A stretch of DNA of 64,000 nt from Rhodococcus jostii NBRC 16295 (GTDB lineage: Bacteria; Actinomycetota; Actinomycetes; Mycobacteriales; Mycobacteriaceae). Made by a program: the position numbers and the translations under genes. Below, piece after piece: positions 36,267 to 45,179 of this stretch; within the stretch, counting starts at the first letter, position 1; each line of letters starts with the position of its first letter. The notes below the pieces were generated by a model. The model worked only from the letters and a program-made list of their open reading frames with translations. It was not told the DNA's origin and did no database searches. The DNA is taken from positions 1 through 64,000 of the forward strand of contig NZ_BCWY01000035.1 of the NCBI RefSeq assembly GCF_001894825.1. The letters are read 5' to 3'.

Positions 36267-39200
36267 TTGAGTGTGCCACGACCCCCGGAGAGCAGTTCCG
36301 GGCCGACCGACTCGGATCCGCAGGCTACCAAGCGGATCGTCGTGACCGACATCGTCGCGGAGCTGTCGGCGGAAGGGTTCGACGACGCTCGTGAGATCGG
36401 CCGGGGAGGGTTCGGGGTCGTCTACCGCTGCCTTCAGACGGCCCTCGACCGCACGGTCGCGATCAAGGTGCTGTCCTCCGATCTGGAGGGCGAGGACCGG
36501 GAACGTTTCCTGCGGGAACAGCGTGCGATGGGAAAATTGTCGGGTCATCCGCACGTGGTCGACATCCTGCAGTCCGGGGTGACGCGGAGCGGCCGGCCGT
36601 ACATCGTGATGCCGTACCACGCGCGCAATTCGCTGGACGCCTGGATTCGCCGTGAGGGGCCGCTGCCGTGGAGCGAGACGCTGCGCGTCGGGGTGAAGCT
36701 CGCCGGTGCCCTCGAGACGGCGCACCGGCTCGGCACCTTGCACCGGGATGTGAAGCCGGCGAACATCCTGCTGACCGGGTACGGCGAACCGCAGCTCACG
36801 GACTTCGGCATCGCGCGCGTCTCCGGTGGGTTCGAGACGACGTCGAGCATGATCACCGGTTCACCGGCGTTCACGGCGCCGGAGGTCCTGCGGGGTGACG
36901 CACCGTCGCCGTCGTCCGACATCTACAGCCTGGGTGCAGCCCTGTTCTGCCTGCTCACCGGGCATGCCGCGTTCGAGCGGCGGAGCGGCGAGCGGCTCGT
37001 CGCCCAGTTCCTCCGGATCGCCACGCAACCCGTTCCGGACCTGCGGGGTGAGGACATTCCCGACGACGTGTGCGCCGCCATCGAACGGGCCATGTCCGAG
37101 GACCCGGCCGACCGCCCGGGCTCGGCGGCCGAGTTCGGTCAGGAACTCCGCGACGTCGAACGCAGGCACGGGCTCGACGTCGACGAGATGGCGCTCCCGG
37201 CCGCGGCCGACGAGTTTCCACGTACCGAGCACACCTCGGCTCCGACCACGCAGTCGTCGTCCGGGCACAGTCGCAGCTATCGCCGGCGGTCGGGCGCCAC
37301 CCCGCCGAGTGCCGCCGCTCGCTTCCGACCCCCGACCCCGATGCGTTCGCTGGTGGAGCGCACCCGCCTGCTCGAGATGCTCCGGCTGGGTCAGCGCAGA
37401 CGGCTGACCCTCATCCACGCTCCCGCCGGCTTCGGGAAGAGCACGGTGGCAGCGCAGTGGCGCGACGTCCTGATGGAGGACGGCGCCGCCGTCGCGTGGC
37501 TGACGGTGGACAACGACGACAACAACGTCGTGTGGTTCCTGTCCCATCTGGTCGAGGCGATCCGCCGGGCGGAGCCGACCCTCGCGGACGAGCTGGGGCA
37601 GGCACTCGACGAGAACGGGGCCGAAGCGGAACGGTACGTTCTGACGTCGCTGGTGAACCAGGTCCACGACAGCCGGCGCCACGTGGTGGTGATGATCGAC
37701 GACTGGCATCGTGTCACGTCGCCGGACACGGTCGCCGCGATGGACTTCATCCTCGAGAACGGCTGTCACCACCTGCAGATGGTGGTGAGCAGCCGAAGCC
37801 AGGCGGGGCTTCCGCTGGCCAAGATGCGGGTGCGGGACGAGCTCGTCGAAATCGACTCCGTGGCTTTGCGTTTCGACCTCACCGAATCGCAGAGGTTCCT
37901 GGTCGACCTGGGCGGACTCCACCTGGACGACTCCGACGTGGAAGCCCTGGAGGAGACCACCGACGGCTGGGTGGCGGCGCTGCAGCTGGCGTCGTTGTCG
38001 CTGCGGGATCGCGCCGACCCGGGCGACCTCATCCGGCACATGTCGGGGCGCCATCACGCGATCGGCGAGTACCTCGCGGAGAACGTCCTCAGCACCCTCG
38101 AACCCGCACTGCTCGACTTCATGCTGGCCACGTCCGTCACCGAACGGGTCTGCGGCGACCTCGCCTGCGTCCTGGCGAACGTGACCCGCGGTCAGGCCCT
38201 GCTCGAACAGGTCGAATCCCGCGACCTGTTCCTGCGCAGTCTCGACGAGGACCGGGAGTGGTTCGAGTACCACCACCTGTTCGCCGAGTATCTCCGCCGG
38301 CGCCTCGAACGTGATCACCCGTCCCGCGTGGAAGATCTGCACCGTGCGGCCGCGCACTGGTTCGCCGAGCGCCACTATGTCAGCGACGCAGTCGATCACG
38401 CGCTGGCGGCGGGCGACCGCGACATGGCCGTCGCGGTGGTCGAGGAGCAGGGCATGTACCTGGTGGAGCACTCGCGGATGGTGGCGCTCCTCGGTCTCGT
38501 CGACAAGTTGCCGCGGCCGCTGATCGAGTCCAGTCCCCGCATCCAGATCGCAGTCGCGTGGGCGAACATTCTCCTGCAGCGGGTGGCGCCGACGCTGCGG
38601 GCGCTCTCGCTGGTGACGTCGGCGCTCGAGTCCTCGGCGCTGAGCGAATCCGAGCAGGCGGACATCCGGGTGGAGGCCGACATTGTCCGCGCGGTGATCG
38701 CCGTGTCGTCCGATCGCGTCGCCGGCGTCCCCGATCTGATCGCGGAATGCCTGGCCCGGCCGGAAACCCTACGCGCGTGGGTGGTCTCGGCGGGGTCCAA
38801 TCTCGCGTCCGCGGTCGCGATCGCCCAGTTCGATTTCGTCGAGGCCCGTCGCCTGCAGGAGTGGGCGGCCGGGTATCACCAGCGGACCGTCGGACCGTTC
38901 AGCAGGATGTACGGGTACTGCTTCGCCGGGATCGCCGCCATGGAGCAACTCGACATCACCGCGGCCGAGGACAATTTCCGGCTCGCCGTGCAGACCGCGA
39001 CGAAAGCGACCGGTCCGCATTCGCACGCCGCCCGTCTCGCGGGAGCGCTCCTGGGCGAGCTGATGTACGAATTGGGCCGTCTCGACGAAGCCGAGCGACT
39101 CCTCGACGAAAGCTACGAACTCGGGCCGGAGGCCGGCATCGTCGATTTCATGATCGCCCGCTTCGTGACGGGCGCGCGGCTGAAGGCGGAACGCCGCGAC

Positions 39201-39767
39201 CTGGAGTCCGCTGCCCGCCACCTCGACGAGGGCGCGTCGGCGGCGGCGACGCTGGGACTGCCCCGGCTGCGGGCCCGGGTGGAGAACGAACGGGTCCGAC
39301 TCGGTCTGCCCGCGTCGCCTCAGCCCCCCGCCCCGGAGGGAAAGGCCACCCGGGTACCCGATTTCGGATTCGCCGAGATCGTCGCGCAACTCGACGACGC
39401 CACCGAGATCCGGAAGCAGTCGGCCGTCGAGCCCGATGCCGCGTGCCGCCGCGCGGCGGAGTGGGTGCGCCGGGTCGAGCAGGAGAGCAGGCCGCGGGCG
39501 GCCATGCAGGCCAACCGCCTACTCGTCGCCTGCCTGGTGGCGGCGGGCCGGATCGAGGAGGCGAAGCCGGTGCTGGCGTCGATCGCCGCGACCTGCGCGC
39601 GAATAGGCTTCGTGCGCTACCTGATCGACGGCGGACCGCGGATGGTGCCGGTGCTGACGGCACTCCTCGAGGATCGGCGTGCCGGCCGCTGGCAGTCCGG
39701 CTGGCCGGACGTCCCGGCGGAGTTCCTGGCCGCTGCACTGGCGACTGCGACGCCGATCGAGAGCTAG
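36267..39767 (+). CDS. pknK: Serine/threonine kinase-STAND ATPase fusion (PknK)
   Basis: About 1166 residues. An N-terminal Hanks kinase (about 30-300) has GRGGFGVVYR, the ATP lysine in VAIKVL, HRDVKPANILL, DFGIA and APEV. A linker leads to a MalT-like STAND ATPase with P-loop APAGFGKST (near residue 385) and Walker B MIDDWHR, then helical TPR-like repeats to the end. No C-terminal LuxR helix-turn-helix is visible. Mycobacterial PknK has the same layout and phosphorylates transcription regulators to adjust growth and translation. TTG 36267 has AGAAGG at ideal spacing; GTG 36258 and GTG 36273 are alternatives. It is divergent from the nitroreductase gene. Confidence 0.9.
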   Translation: MSVPRPPESSSGPTDSDPQATKRIVVTDIVAELSAEGFDDAREIGRGGFGVVYRCLQTALDRTVAIKVLSSDLEGEDRERFLREQRAMGKLSGHPHVVDILQSGVTRSGRPYIVMPYHARNSLDAWIRREGPLPWSETLRVGVKLAGALETAHRLGTLHRDVKPANILLTGYGEPQLTDFGIARVSGGFETTSSMITGSPAFTAPEVLRGDAPSPSSDIYSLGAALFCLLTGHAAFERRSGERLVAQFLRIATQPVPDLRGEDIPDDVCAAIERAMSEDPADRPGSAAEFGQELRDVERRHGLDVDEMALPAAADEFPRTEHTSAPTTQSSSGHSRSYRRRSGATPPSAAARFRPPTPMRSLVERTRLLEMLRLGQRRRLTLIHAPAGFGKSTVAAQWRDVLMEDGAAVAWLTVDNDDNNVVWFLSHLVEAIRRAEPTLADELGQALDENGAEAERYVLTSLVNQVHDSRRHVVVMIDDWHRVTSPDTVAAMDFILENGCHHLQMVVSSRSQAGLPLAKMRVRDELVEIDSVALRFDLTESQRFLVDLGGLHLDDSDVEALEETTDGWVAALQLASLSLRDRADPGDLIRHMSGRHHAIGEYLAENVLSTLEPALLDFMLATSVTERVCGDLACVLANVTRGQALLEQVESRDLFLRSLDEDREWFEYHHLFAEYLRRRLERDHPSRVEDLHRAAAHWFAERHYVSDAVDHALAAGDRDMAVAVVEEQGMYLVEHSRMVALLGLVDKLPRPLIESSPRIQIAVAWANILLQRVAPTLRALSLVTSALESSALSESEQADIRVEADIVRAVIAVSSDRVAGVPDLIAECLARPETLRAWVVSAGSNLASAVAIAQFDFVEARRLQEWAAGYHQRTVGPFSRMYGYCFAGIAAMEQLDITAAEDNFRLAVQTATKATGPHSHAARLAGALLGELMYELGRLDEAERLLDESYELGPEAGIVDFMIARFVTGARLKAERRDLESAARHLDEGASAAATLGLPRLRARVENERVRLGLPASPQPPAPEGKATRVPDFGFAEIVAQLDDATEIRKQSAVEPDAACRRAAEWVRRVEQESRPRAAMQANRLLVACLVAAGRIEEAKPVLASIAATCARIGFVRYLIDGGPRMVPVLTALLEDRRAGRWQSGWPDVPAEFLAAALATATPIES

Positions 39768-39836
39768 ACACTTCTGCCACGAGGAGGAACCGCCGCGGCC
39801 TATCGTGGACTTCCGGACTCTTTCGTGGGAGGACTC

Positions 39837-40568
39837 ATGACCGATCCATCGCCGCAGGACGGGACGCCGCGGTTCGGCGGTCTGCGCGCCCTGTTCGTCA
39901 ACTGCACGTTGAAGCGTTCTCCCGACGTGAGCAACACCCAGGGTCTGATCGACCGCAGCGTCGGCCTGATGGAGAAGGAAGGGGTCACGGTCGACCAGAT
40001 CCGGGCGGTCGACCACGACATCGCGACCGGCGTCTACCCCGACATGACCGAGCACGGATGGCCGAGCGACGAATGGCCCCAGCTGTTCCAGCGAGTCCTG
40101 GACGCCGACATCCTCGTCCTCGCCGGTCCGATCTGGCTGGGCGACAACGGTTCCGTCACCAAGCGGGTGATCGAGCGACTGTACGGTTGCTCGTCGCTGC
40201 TCAACGATCACGGCCAGTACGCCTACTACGGGCGCACGGGTGGCTGCCTGATCACCGGGAACGAGGACGGTGTCAAGCATTGCGCGATGAACATTCTGTA
40301 CAGCCTGCAGCATCTCGGATACGTGATCCCACCGCAGGCGGACGCCGGGTGGATCGGCGAGGCCGGCCCCGGCCCGTCGTACCTCGACGAGGGGTCGGGT
40401 GGTCCCGAGAACGATTTCACCAATCGCAACACCACGTTCATGACGTACAACCTGATGCACACGGCCGCGATGCTGAAAGCGGCCGGCGGGTTCCCCTCGT
40501 ACGGGAATCAGCGTTCGGAGTGGGACGCGGGGTGCCGCCCCGACTTCGCCAACCCGGACTACCGCTGA
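39837..40568 (+). CDS. Flavodoxin-like NAD(P)H-dependent FMN reductase family protein
   Basis: A 243-residue flavodoxin-fold protein: ALFVNCTLKRSPDVSNT is the phosphate-binding loop for FMN, LAGPIWLGDNGSVTK the second flavin segment, and YYGRTGGCLITGNEDG the third. It resembles NADPH-dependent FMN/iron-sulfur flavoprotein reductases. Start ATG 39837 has GGGAGGA just upstream. It lies 69 bp after pknK and 24 bp before the glutamine amidotransferase gene, so all three may share a transcript. Substrate is unknown. Confidence 0.8.
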   Translation: MTDPSPQDGTPRFGGLRALFVNCTLKRSPDVSNTQGLIDRSVGLMEKEGVTVDQIRAVDHDIATGVYPDMTEHGWPSDEWPQLFQRVLDADILVLAGPIWLGDNGSVTKRVIERLYGCSSLLNDHGQYAYYGRTGGCLITGNEDGVKHCAMNILYSLQHLGYVIPPQADAGWIGEAGPGPSYLDEGSGGPENDFTNRNTTFMTYNLMHTAAMLKAAGGFPSYGNQRSEWDAGCRPDFANPDYR

Positions 40569-40592
40569 TCCGTCCGACCGAGAGGAAACGTC

Positions 40593-41462
40593 ATGTGCCG
40601 ATTGTTCGGGTTGTCCGCCGCCCCTCACCGCGTCCGCGCCTCGTTCTGGCTGCTCGACGCACCGGACAGTCTGTCGCAGCAGAGCCACAAGGAACCCGAC
40701 GGCACCGGTCTCGGCACGTTCGCGGAGGACGGCACTCCCGTGGTGGAGAAGCAGCCTCTCGCGGCGTACGAGGACGCGGAGTTCGCGCAGGAGGCGAAGC
40801 ATCGGTACTCGGCCACGTTCGTCGCGCACATCCGTTTCGCGACCACGGGTGAACTGCTCCCGCAAAACACCCACCCGTTCGCGCAGGCGGGCCGCGTGTT
40901 CGCCCACAACGGCGTGGTCGAGGGTCTACCGAAGCTCGAGGCCGAACTGGGCACCGATCTGAGTCTCGTTCAGGGCGACACCGATTCCGAACGCGTTTTC
41001 GCGCTCGTGACCCGCGAGATCGGCCGGAACGGCGGCGACGTCACCGCCGGCATCACCGCGGCCGCCAACTGGCTGGCCGACAACGTGCCGATCTACGCCC
41101 TCAACGTCCTGCTCACCTCGCCCGGCGAATTGTGGGCGCTGCGCTACCCCGACACCCACGACCTTCTCTTTCTCGAGCGGCGCGCCGGCGGTCCGAGCGG
41201 TGGCCGTCACCTCCAGCACGCGAGCACCCCCGGCAGGATCCGGGCCAGGTCCGAACATCTCGCCGAGCATCCCGCGGTGGTGGTCGCCAGTGAGCAGATG
41301 GACGAGGATCCGGGCTGGACGCCGCTGCACTCGGGCGAACTGCTCCACGTCGACCGCGACCTCGGTGTCACTCGTGAAGTGATCGTCGATCGGCCCCCGC
41401 GCTACCCGATCCGTCTGGCCGATCTGGGCGCCCGCGCCGCGGCATCGCAGACGGAGAAGTAG
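40593..41462 (+). CDS. Class II glutamine amidotransferase (YafJ/EgtC type)
   Basis: A 289-residue Ntn hydrolase: after Met removal Cys2 (MCRLFGLS) is the nucleophile. Glutamine-binding segments HIRFATTGE and HPFAQAGRVFAHNG are clear, as is GDTDSERVF. EgtC-like members hydrolyse gamma-glutamyl bonds in ergothioneine synthesis, but no egtBD genes are nearby, so only the general amidase type is supported. It is convergent with the kshB-like gene, whose end is 10 bp away. Confidence 0.8.
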   Translation: MCRLFGLSAAPHRVRASFWLLDAPDSLSQQSHKEPDGTGLGTFAEDGTPVVEKQPLAAYEDAEFAQEAKHRYSATFVAHIRFATTGELLPQNTHPFAQAGRVFAHNGVVEGLPKLEAELGTDLSLVQGDTDSERVFALVTREIGRNGGDVTAGITAAANWLADNVPIYALNVLLTSPGELWALRYPDTHDLLFLERRAGGPSGGRHLQHASTPGRIRARSEHLAEHPAVVVASEQMDEDPGWTPLHSGELLHVDRDLGVTREVIVDRPPRYPIRLADLGARAAASQTEK

Positions 41463-41472
41463 CCCACCCCGG

Positions 41473-42522
41473 TCAGAACTCCACCCGCACGTGCTCGGAG
41501 ACGGGACGCGCCTGGCACGCGAGGATGTAGCCGCTCGCAAGGTCCTCGGGATCGAGGATCGACGCGTTCTCCATGTCCACCTCACCCTCCACCACCGTGC
41601 ATGCGCAGGAACCACATTCGCCTTCGCGGCAGGAGTACGGGACGTCGAGTCCCTTCGAGAGCATCACGTCGACGAGCGTCGCGGTCCGTGGCCAGCTCAT
41701 GTTGTGCGCTTCGCCGTCGAGTTGCACCTCCACCGTCGACGCCTCCCCCGTGTCCGGCAGTGCGCCGACGACGACGTCGGCGAACGGGTCGCCGGACAGC
41801 GACGTGAACACCTCGGCGTGCACCCGGTCGCGCGGCGTCCCCGCGAGGGCGAGCGCCTCGTGGATCGCGTCCATGAAGGGTCGCGGTCCGCAGAGGTAGG
41901 CCCGGTGGTTCCGGAACCGGTCCGACAGAGTGGCCAACTGCCGCGGCGTCGGCAGACCCTGCACGCTCTCGAGCCAGTGCACGACGGTCAGCCGGTCGTC
42001 ATGGCGGGCCGCGAGCTCCCGCAACTCCCCGGCGAAGATGATCGACGTCTCGTCCCGATTGGCGTAGACGAGAACAACTTTCCCGCCACCCTCGCTGAGC
42101 GCCGACTTGAGAATCGACATCACCGGGGTGATTCCGCTGCCCGCCGCGAACAGGATCAGGTCTTCGTCCAGACTGGCCGGTGTGAACACCCCGGCGGGCG
42201 GCAGAACCTCGATCCGGTCGCCGACGCCGACGTTGTCGCACAGCCAGTGCGAACCGTAGCCTCCGGCGGTGCGTTTGATCGTCACCTTCGGCAGGGCGTC
42301 GGTGAACGGCGAACTGGCCAGGGAGTAACACCGGGCGACGGATCCGGTCCGGTCACTCGGGATACGCAGGGTCAGGAACTGTCCGGGCTTGTACGCGAAT
42401 TCGTGGCGGCGCTCGTCCGGGACGTCGAAGACCAGCGACCGGGCGTCGGACGTCTCCTCCACGACGGCGGCCACGGTGACCACTACTGATCGCGAACTGC
42501 GCGGTGTTTCAACGGTCGTCAT
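41473..42522 (-). CDS. kshB: 3-ketosteroid-9-alpha-monooxygenase reductase (KshB) or close relative
   Basis: A 349-residue FAD/2Fe-2S reductase that passes electrons from NADH to a Rieske oxygenase. Order: ferredoxin-reductase FAD domain (RCYSLAS), NAD domain (AAGSGITPVMS, YLCGPRPFM), and a C-terminal plant-type ferredoxin with CREGECGSCAC and the fourth Cys in ILACQ. Segments such as RTGSVARCYSL and VHWLESVQGLP match what I recall of mycobacterial KshB. The oxygenase partner KshA is not in the window. It sits at the left edge of the putative steroid cluster. A palindrome lies 38 bp upstream. Confidence 0.8.
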   Translation of the reverse strand: MTTVETPRSSRSVVVTVAAVVEETSDARSLVFDVPDERRHEFAYKPGQFLTLRIPSDRTGSVARCYSLASSPFTDALPKVTIKRTAGGYGSHWLCDNVGVGDRIEVLPPAGVFTPASLDEDLILFAAGSGITPVMSILKSALSEGGGKVVLVYANRDETSIIFAGELRELAARHDDRLTVVHWLESVQGLPTPRQLATLSDRFRNHRAYLCGPRPFMDAIHEALALAGTPRDRVHAEVFTSLSGDPFADVVVGALPDTGEASTVEVQLDGEAHNMSWPRTATLVDVMLSKGLDVPYSCREGECGSCACTVVEGEVDMENASILDPEDLASGYILACQARPVSEHVRVEF

Positions 42523-42559
42523 CGCGACGGTGCCCTCTCGGTACGGTAACTCGATCCTG

Positions 42560-42579
42560 CCGAAACTAGTGCAGTTCGG
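42560..42579. promoter_or_regulatory. Imperfect palindrome upstream of kshB
   Basis: CCGAAACT (42560-42567) and AGTTCGG (42573-42579) form an imperfect inverted repeat 38 bp upstream of the kshB start. A regulator-binding site is possible. It does not match the KstR consensus. Confidence 0.3.
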
Positions 42580-42628
42580 CGGCGCCCGCCGCAGGCCTTC
42601 CCGCTGGGCGGGACCCCGAAGTTCGCCG

Positions 42629-43390
42629 TCATCCCCACCGGGACTGTCCGCCGTCCAGGGGAATGGTCGCCCCGGTGAGGTAGCCGGCGTCCTCGCCGAC
42701 GAGGAAGACGACGGCCCGTCCGATGTCGGATTCGGCGTCGCCGACCCGGCCGAGCGGAATGCCCGCCACGAATTCCGCCGCCTCGTCCGGATTGGTGTCC
42801 ATCCACCGCTCGAGCGCCGGACTCTTCGCGTGCGGGGCGACGGACAGCACCCGGATTCCGTCCCGGCCCCATTCGCACGCCGCCGCCCTGGTCAGCGAGC
42901 GCATCCCCTCCTTGATCGAGCCGTACGCGCCGTAGTTGCTCGCGTCCCAGCGCACCGCCGCCGACGTGACGAGGTTGACAATGACGCCACCGCCCCGCGC
43001 CTTCATGTGCGGGTGACACGACTGCATCATGCGCAGAGTCGCGAGCGGCCCGGTGGCGAAGGACCGCTCGTACTCCTCGTCGACTACCGACAGGATCGGT
43101 CCCGGTGTGCAGTCGTTGGCGTTGTTCACCAGGATGTCGACGCCGCCGAACACGTCCACCGTCCGCTCGACCGCGGCCGCGATGTCCTCGCGCCTGCTGA
43201 CGTCGCACACGACCGGCTCACTGCGGGCACCGAATCCCGCGAGCAGCCGGCACGTGGTGTGCAGTTTCGACTCGGTCCGCCCGGCGACGGCGATCGCCAC
43301 GCCCTCCTTGGCGAGGGCGGTGGCGATTCCCTGCCCGATCCCCTGCCCCGCACCCGTGATCAACGCGGCCTTGCCGTCGAGCTTGCCCAT
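42629..43390 (-). CDS. Short-chain dehydrogenase/reductase
   Basis: A 253-residue classical SDR: cofactor motif TGAGQGIG, NNAN in place of NNAG, catalytic Ser in VTSAAV, and Tyr/Lys in YGSIK, with a C-terminal PLDGGQ. The acidic residue after the second strand is replaced (AGRTESK), which favours NADP(H). Probably a 3-hydroxyacyl-CoA or hydroxysteroid dehydrogenase in the catabolic cluster. Start ATG 43390 with GGGAG upstream; GTG 43396 is possible. It is divergent from the next SDR gene across an operator-like palindrome. Confidence 0.85.
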   Translation of the reverse strand: MGKLDGKAALITGAGQGIGQGIATALAKEGVAIAVAGRTESKLHTTCRLLAGFGARSEPVVCDVSRREDIAAAVERTVDVFGGVDILVNNANDCTPGPILSVVDEEYERSFATGPLATLRMMQSCHPHMKARGGGVIVNLVTSAAVRWDASNYGAYGSIKEGMRSLTRAAACEWGRDGIRVLSVAPHAKSPALERWMDTNPDEAAEFVAGIPLGRVGDAESDIGRAVVFLVGEDAGYLTGATIPLDGGQSRWG

Positions 43391-43418
43391 GTCCACTCCC
43401 GTTCGCCTACTATCAAAC

Positions 43419-43432
43419 CAAGCATTTGCTTG
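43419..43432. promoter_or_regulatory. TetR-type operator-like palindrome between divergent SDR genes
   Basis: CAAGCA and TGCTTG are separated by TT, a perfect 14-bp inverted repeat with partly matching flanks (AA ... TT). It lies in the 120-bp divergent promoter region of two SDR genes. Symmetry fits a TetR dimer. Confidence 0.5.
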
Positions 43433-43510
43433 TTTCTGGCCCAGTGCCGCTTTCATGCGATCAATTCGAGCGCCAGGCATCCTCGCGCTCCCTCACTCCG
43501 AAGGCTTCCC

Positions 43511-44284
43511 GTGACACACCTCCCTCCTCTCGATTTCAGTGGCCGCACCGTCGTCGTGACCGGCGGAACCAAGGGCATCGGTTTCGTCGTCGCCGAGTCG
43601 TTTCTCGCCGCGGGCGCGAACGTGCTCGTCTGTGGCCGCTCCACGCCGGACTCCCTGCCCGCGCACGGTGACCGCACCGCCGCGTTCCTGGCCACCGATG
43701 TCCGCGATCCGGCCGACGCGACCGCACTGATCGACGACGCCGTTACCCGGTACGGCCGCCTCGACGTTCTCGTCAACAACGCGGGCGGCTCACCCGACGC
43801 TGACGCGGCCACCGTCTCGCCGCGGTTCGTCGAGAAGATCATCGCACTGAATCTGCTGGCGCCCTTCACCGTTGCCCAGGCGGCCAACACGGTGATGCAG
43901 CAGCAGTCCGACGGCGGGGCCATCGTGAACATCGGCAGCGTCTCCGCTCACGATCCGCAACCCGGCACCGCCGCCTACAGTGCGGCGAAGGCGGGGCTCC
44001 TCGTGCTGACCAAAGCGCTTGCGCTCGAATGGGCTCCGAAGGTGCGGATCAATCACATCACCACCGGACTCATCCGCACCGAGAGTGCGGCCTCCGTCTA
44101 CGGCGAGGACGGCGGCGCCGCCGTCACCCGGACCCTGCCGATGGGACGGATGGCGGTGCCGTCCGACATCGCGGACGCCTGCCTGTTCCTCGCGAGCACC
44201 CAGGCGTCGTACGTGAACGGCGCCGATCTCGCCGTCCACGGCGGCGGTGAATACCCGGCGCGGTACCTCGCGACCCGTTCCTGA
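43511..44284 (+). CDS. Short-chain dehydrogenase/reductase
   Basis: A 257-residue classical SDR with TGGTKGIG, NNAGG, the catalytic Ser in GSVSAH, and Tyr/Lys in YSAAKAG. An Arg after the second strand (CGRS) suggests NADP preference. Start GTG 43511 is chosen because the upstream frame is antisense to the other SDR. It is transcribed alone, away from the cluster operons, and ends at a family 2 palindrome. Substrate is probably a hydroxyl/keto intermediate of the same pathway. Confidence 0.85.
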   Translation: MTHLPPLDFSGRTVVVTGGTKGIGFVVAESFLAAGANVLVCGRSTPDSLPAHGDRTAAFLATDVRDPADATALIDDAVTRYGRLDVLVNNAGGSPDADAATVSPRFVEKIIALNLLAPFTVAQAANTVMQQQSDGGAIVNIGSVSAHDPQPGTAAYSAAKAGLLVLTKALALEWAPKVRINHITTGLIRTESAASVYGEDGGAAVTRTLPMGRMAVPSDIADACLFLASTQASYVNGADLAVHGGGEYPARYLATRS

Positions 44285-44296
44285 CCCCGCCTCCCC

Positions 44297-44347
44297 CGCC
44301 GAATGTCACCCCGGTTCGGTTCACCTGCACCGGTGTGACATTCGGCG
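44297..44347. repeat. Intergenic palindrome, family 2, copy 2
   Basis: Perfect 13-bp outer arms CGCCGAATGTCAC (44297-44309) and GTGACATTCGGCG (44335-44347), inner GGT/ACC. It lies between the convergent SDR and MaoC genes. Confidence 0.65.
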
Positions 44348-44364
44348 AGAAAACGAACGCGCGG

Positions 44365-45177
44365 TCAGCCGAACGAGGCGCGGGCGCCGACGATCACCGG
44401 CCGGTCGTCCTGGACGAGTTCGAACGACGCATCACCCGCGTCGCCCCAGGCCCGCAGCGACGGCGCGTCACCCGGGTACACGGGCGCCGCGAAGCGTCCC
44501 TCGAGCCGGGCGAGGTCCGCGGGGTGCACGTCCAGCGCTCGCGCGAGTTCCAGTGCGCTCGCGGCGAGCGTGCACAGGCCGTGCATGATCGGCCGCGGCT
44601 GCCCGATCCGCTCGGCCGCCGCCGGGTCGATGTGGATGCGGTGCCGGTCCCCGGTCAGCCGGTACAGCGCCGCCTGGTTCTCCGCCGTCTGCAGAACGCC
44701 CCGCACGACCGGTTCGCCTTCGGGGCGGGACGGTTTCGCGGGACCGCGGTCGCCGCTGAAACCGCCCGCGCCCGGCGCGAACAGCGACCAGGTGGCGACG
44801 AAGAACTCCGATTCGACGCGCACGTCGAACACGGCCGCCGACCCCTTGTCCCACACCTCACCGACCGACGCCGACAGCTCGATCTCGCCGCGCCGCGGGA
44901 GCGGAGCGAGCACCGTCAGCTCCTGCGACCCGTGCAGGGCCGTCTTCGTGTCGAACGCGCCCCGCGACCCCAGTTCGTCCGGCGCCCACTGGGCGAGGGT
45001 GAGAGCGAACGTGGGCAGCACCCGCAGTCGCTCCTCGAACACGAGGTCCAGTTCGGTGGCCCGCGCACCGACGGACAGTGCGTACAGGATGGCGTCGCGC
45101 TCGTCGTAACTCACGGTGCGCGTGCCGAGAACCTCGCCCCTCCACGCCTCTGCCGTCGTGCGTTCCGTTGTCGTCAT
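44365..45177 (-). CDS. Two-domain MaoC-like enoyl-CoA hydratase
   Basis: A 270-residue double hot-dog protein of the type-2 (R-specific) enoyl-CoA hydratase family. The C-terminal half has the hydratase motif as GDRHRIHIDP, with the catalytic Asp and His kept but the usual Asn-Pro replaced by His-Arg. The N-terminal half (ILYALSVGA, VLPTFALTL) is the lid-like degenerate hot dog. It is a paralogue of the gene at 57721. It is the last gene of the igr-like operon, two bases after the Ltp-like gene's stop. It likely hydrates an enoyl-CoA made by a cluster dehydrogenase. Confidence 0.8.
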   Translation of the reverse strand: MTTTERTTAEAWRGEVLGTRTVSYDERDAILYALSVGARATELDLVFEERLRVLPTFALTLAQWAPDELGSRGAFDTKTALHGSQELTVLAPLPRRGEIELSASVGEVWDKGSAAVFDVRVESEFFVATWSLFAPGAGGFSGDRGPAKPSRPEGEPVVRGVLQTAENQAALYRLTGDRHRIHIDPAAAERIGQPRPIMHGLCTLAASALELARALDVHPADLARLEGRFAAPVYPGDAPSLRAWGDAGDASFELVQDDRPVIVGARASFG

Positions 45178-45179
45178 GA

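Noticed and set aside
43419-43432. A KstR2 box
   Set aside because: KstR2 sites have CAAG and CTTG separated by two bases. Here the CAAG and CTTG halves are six bases apart, so the site does not fit.
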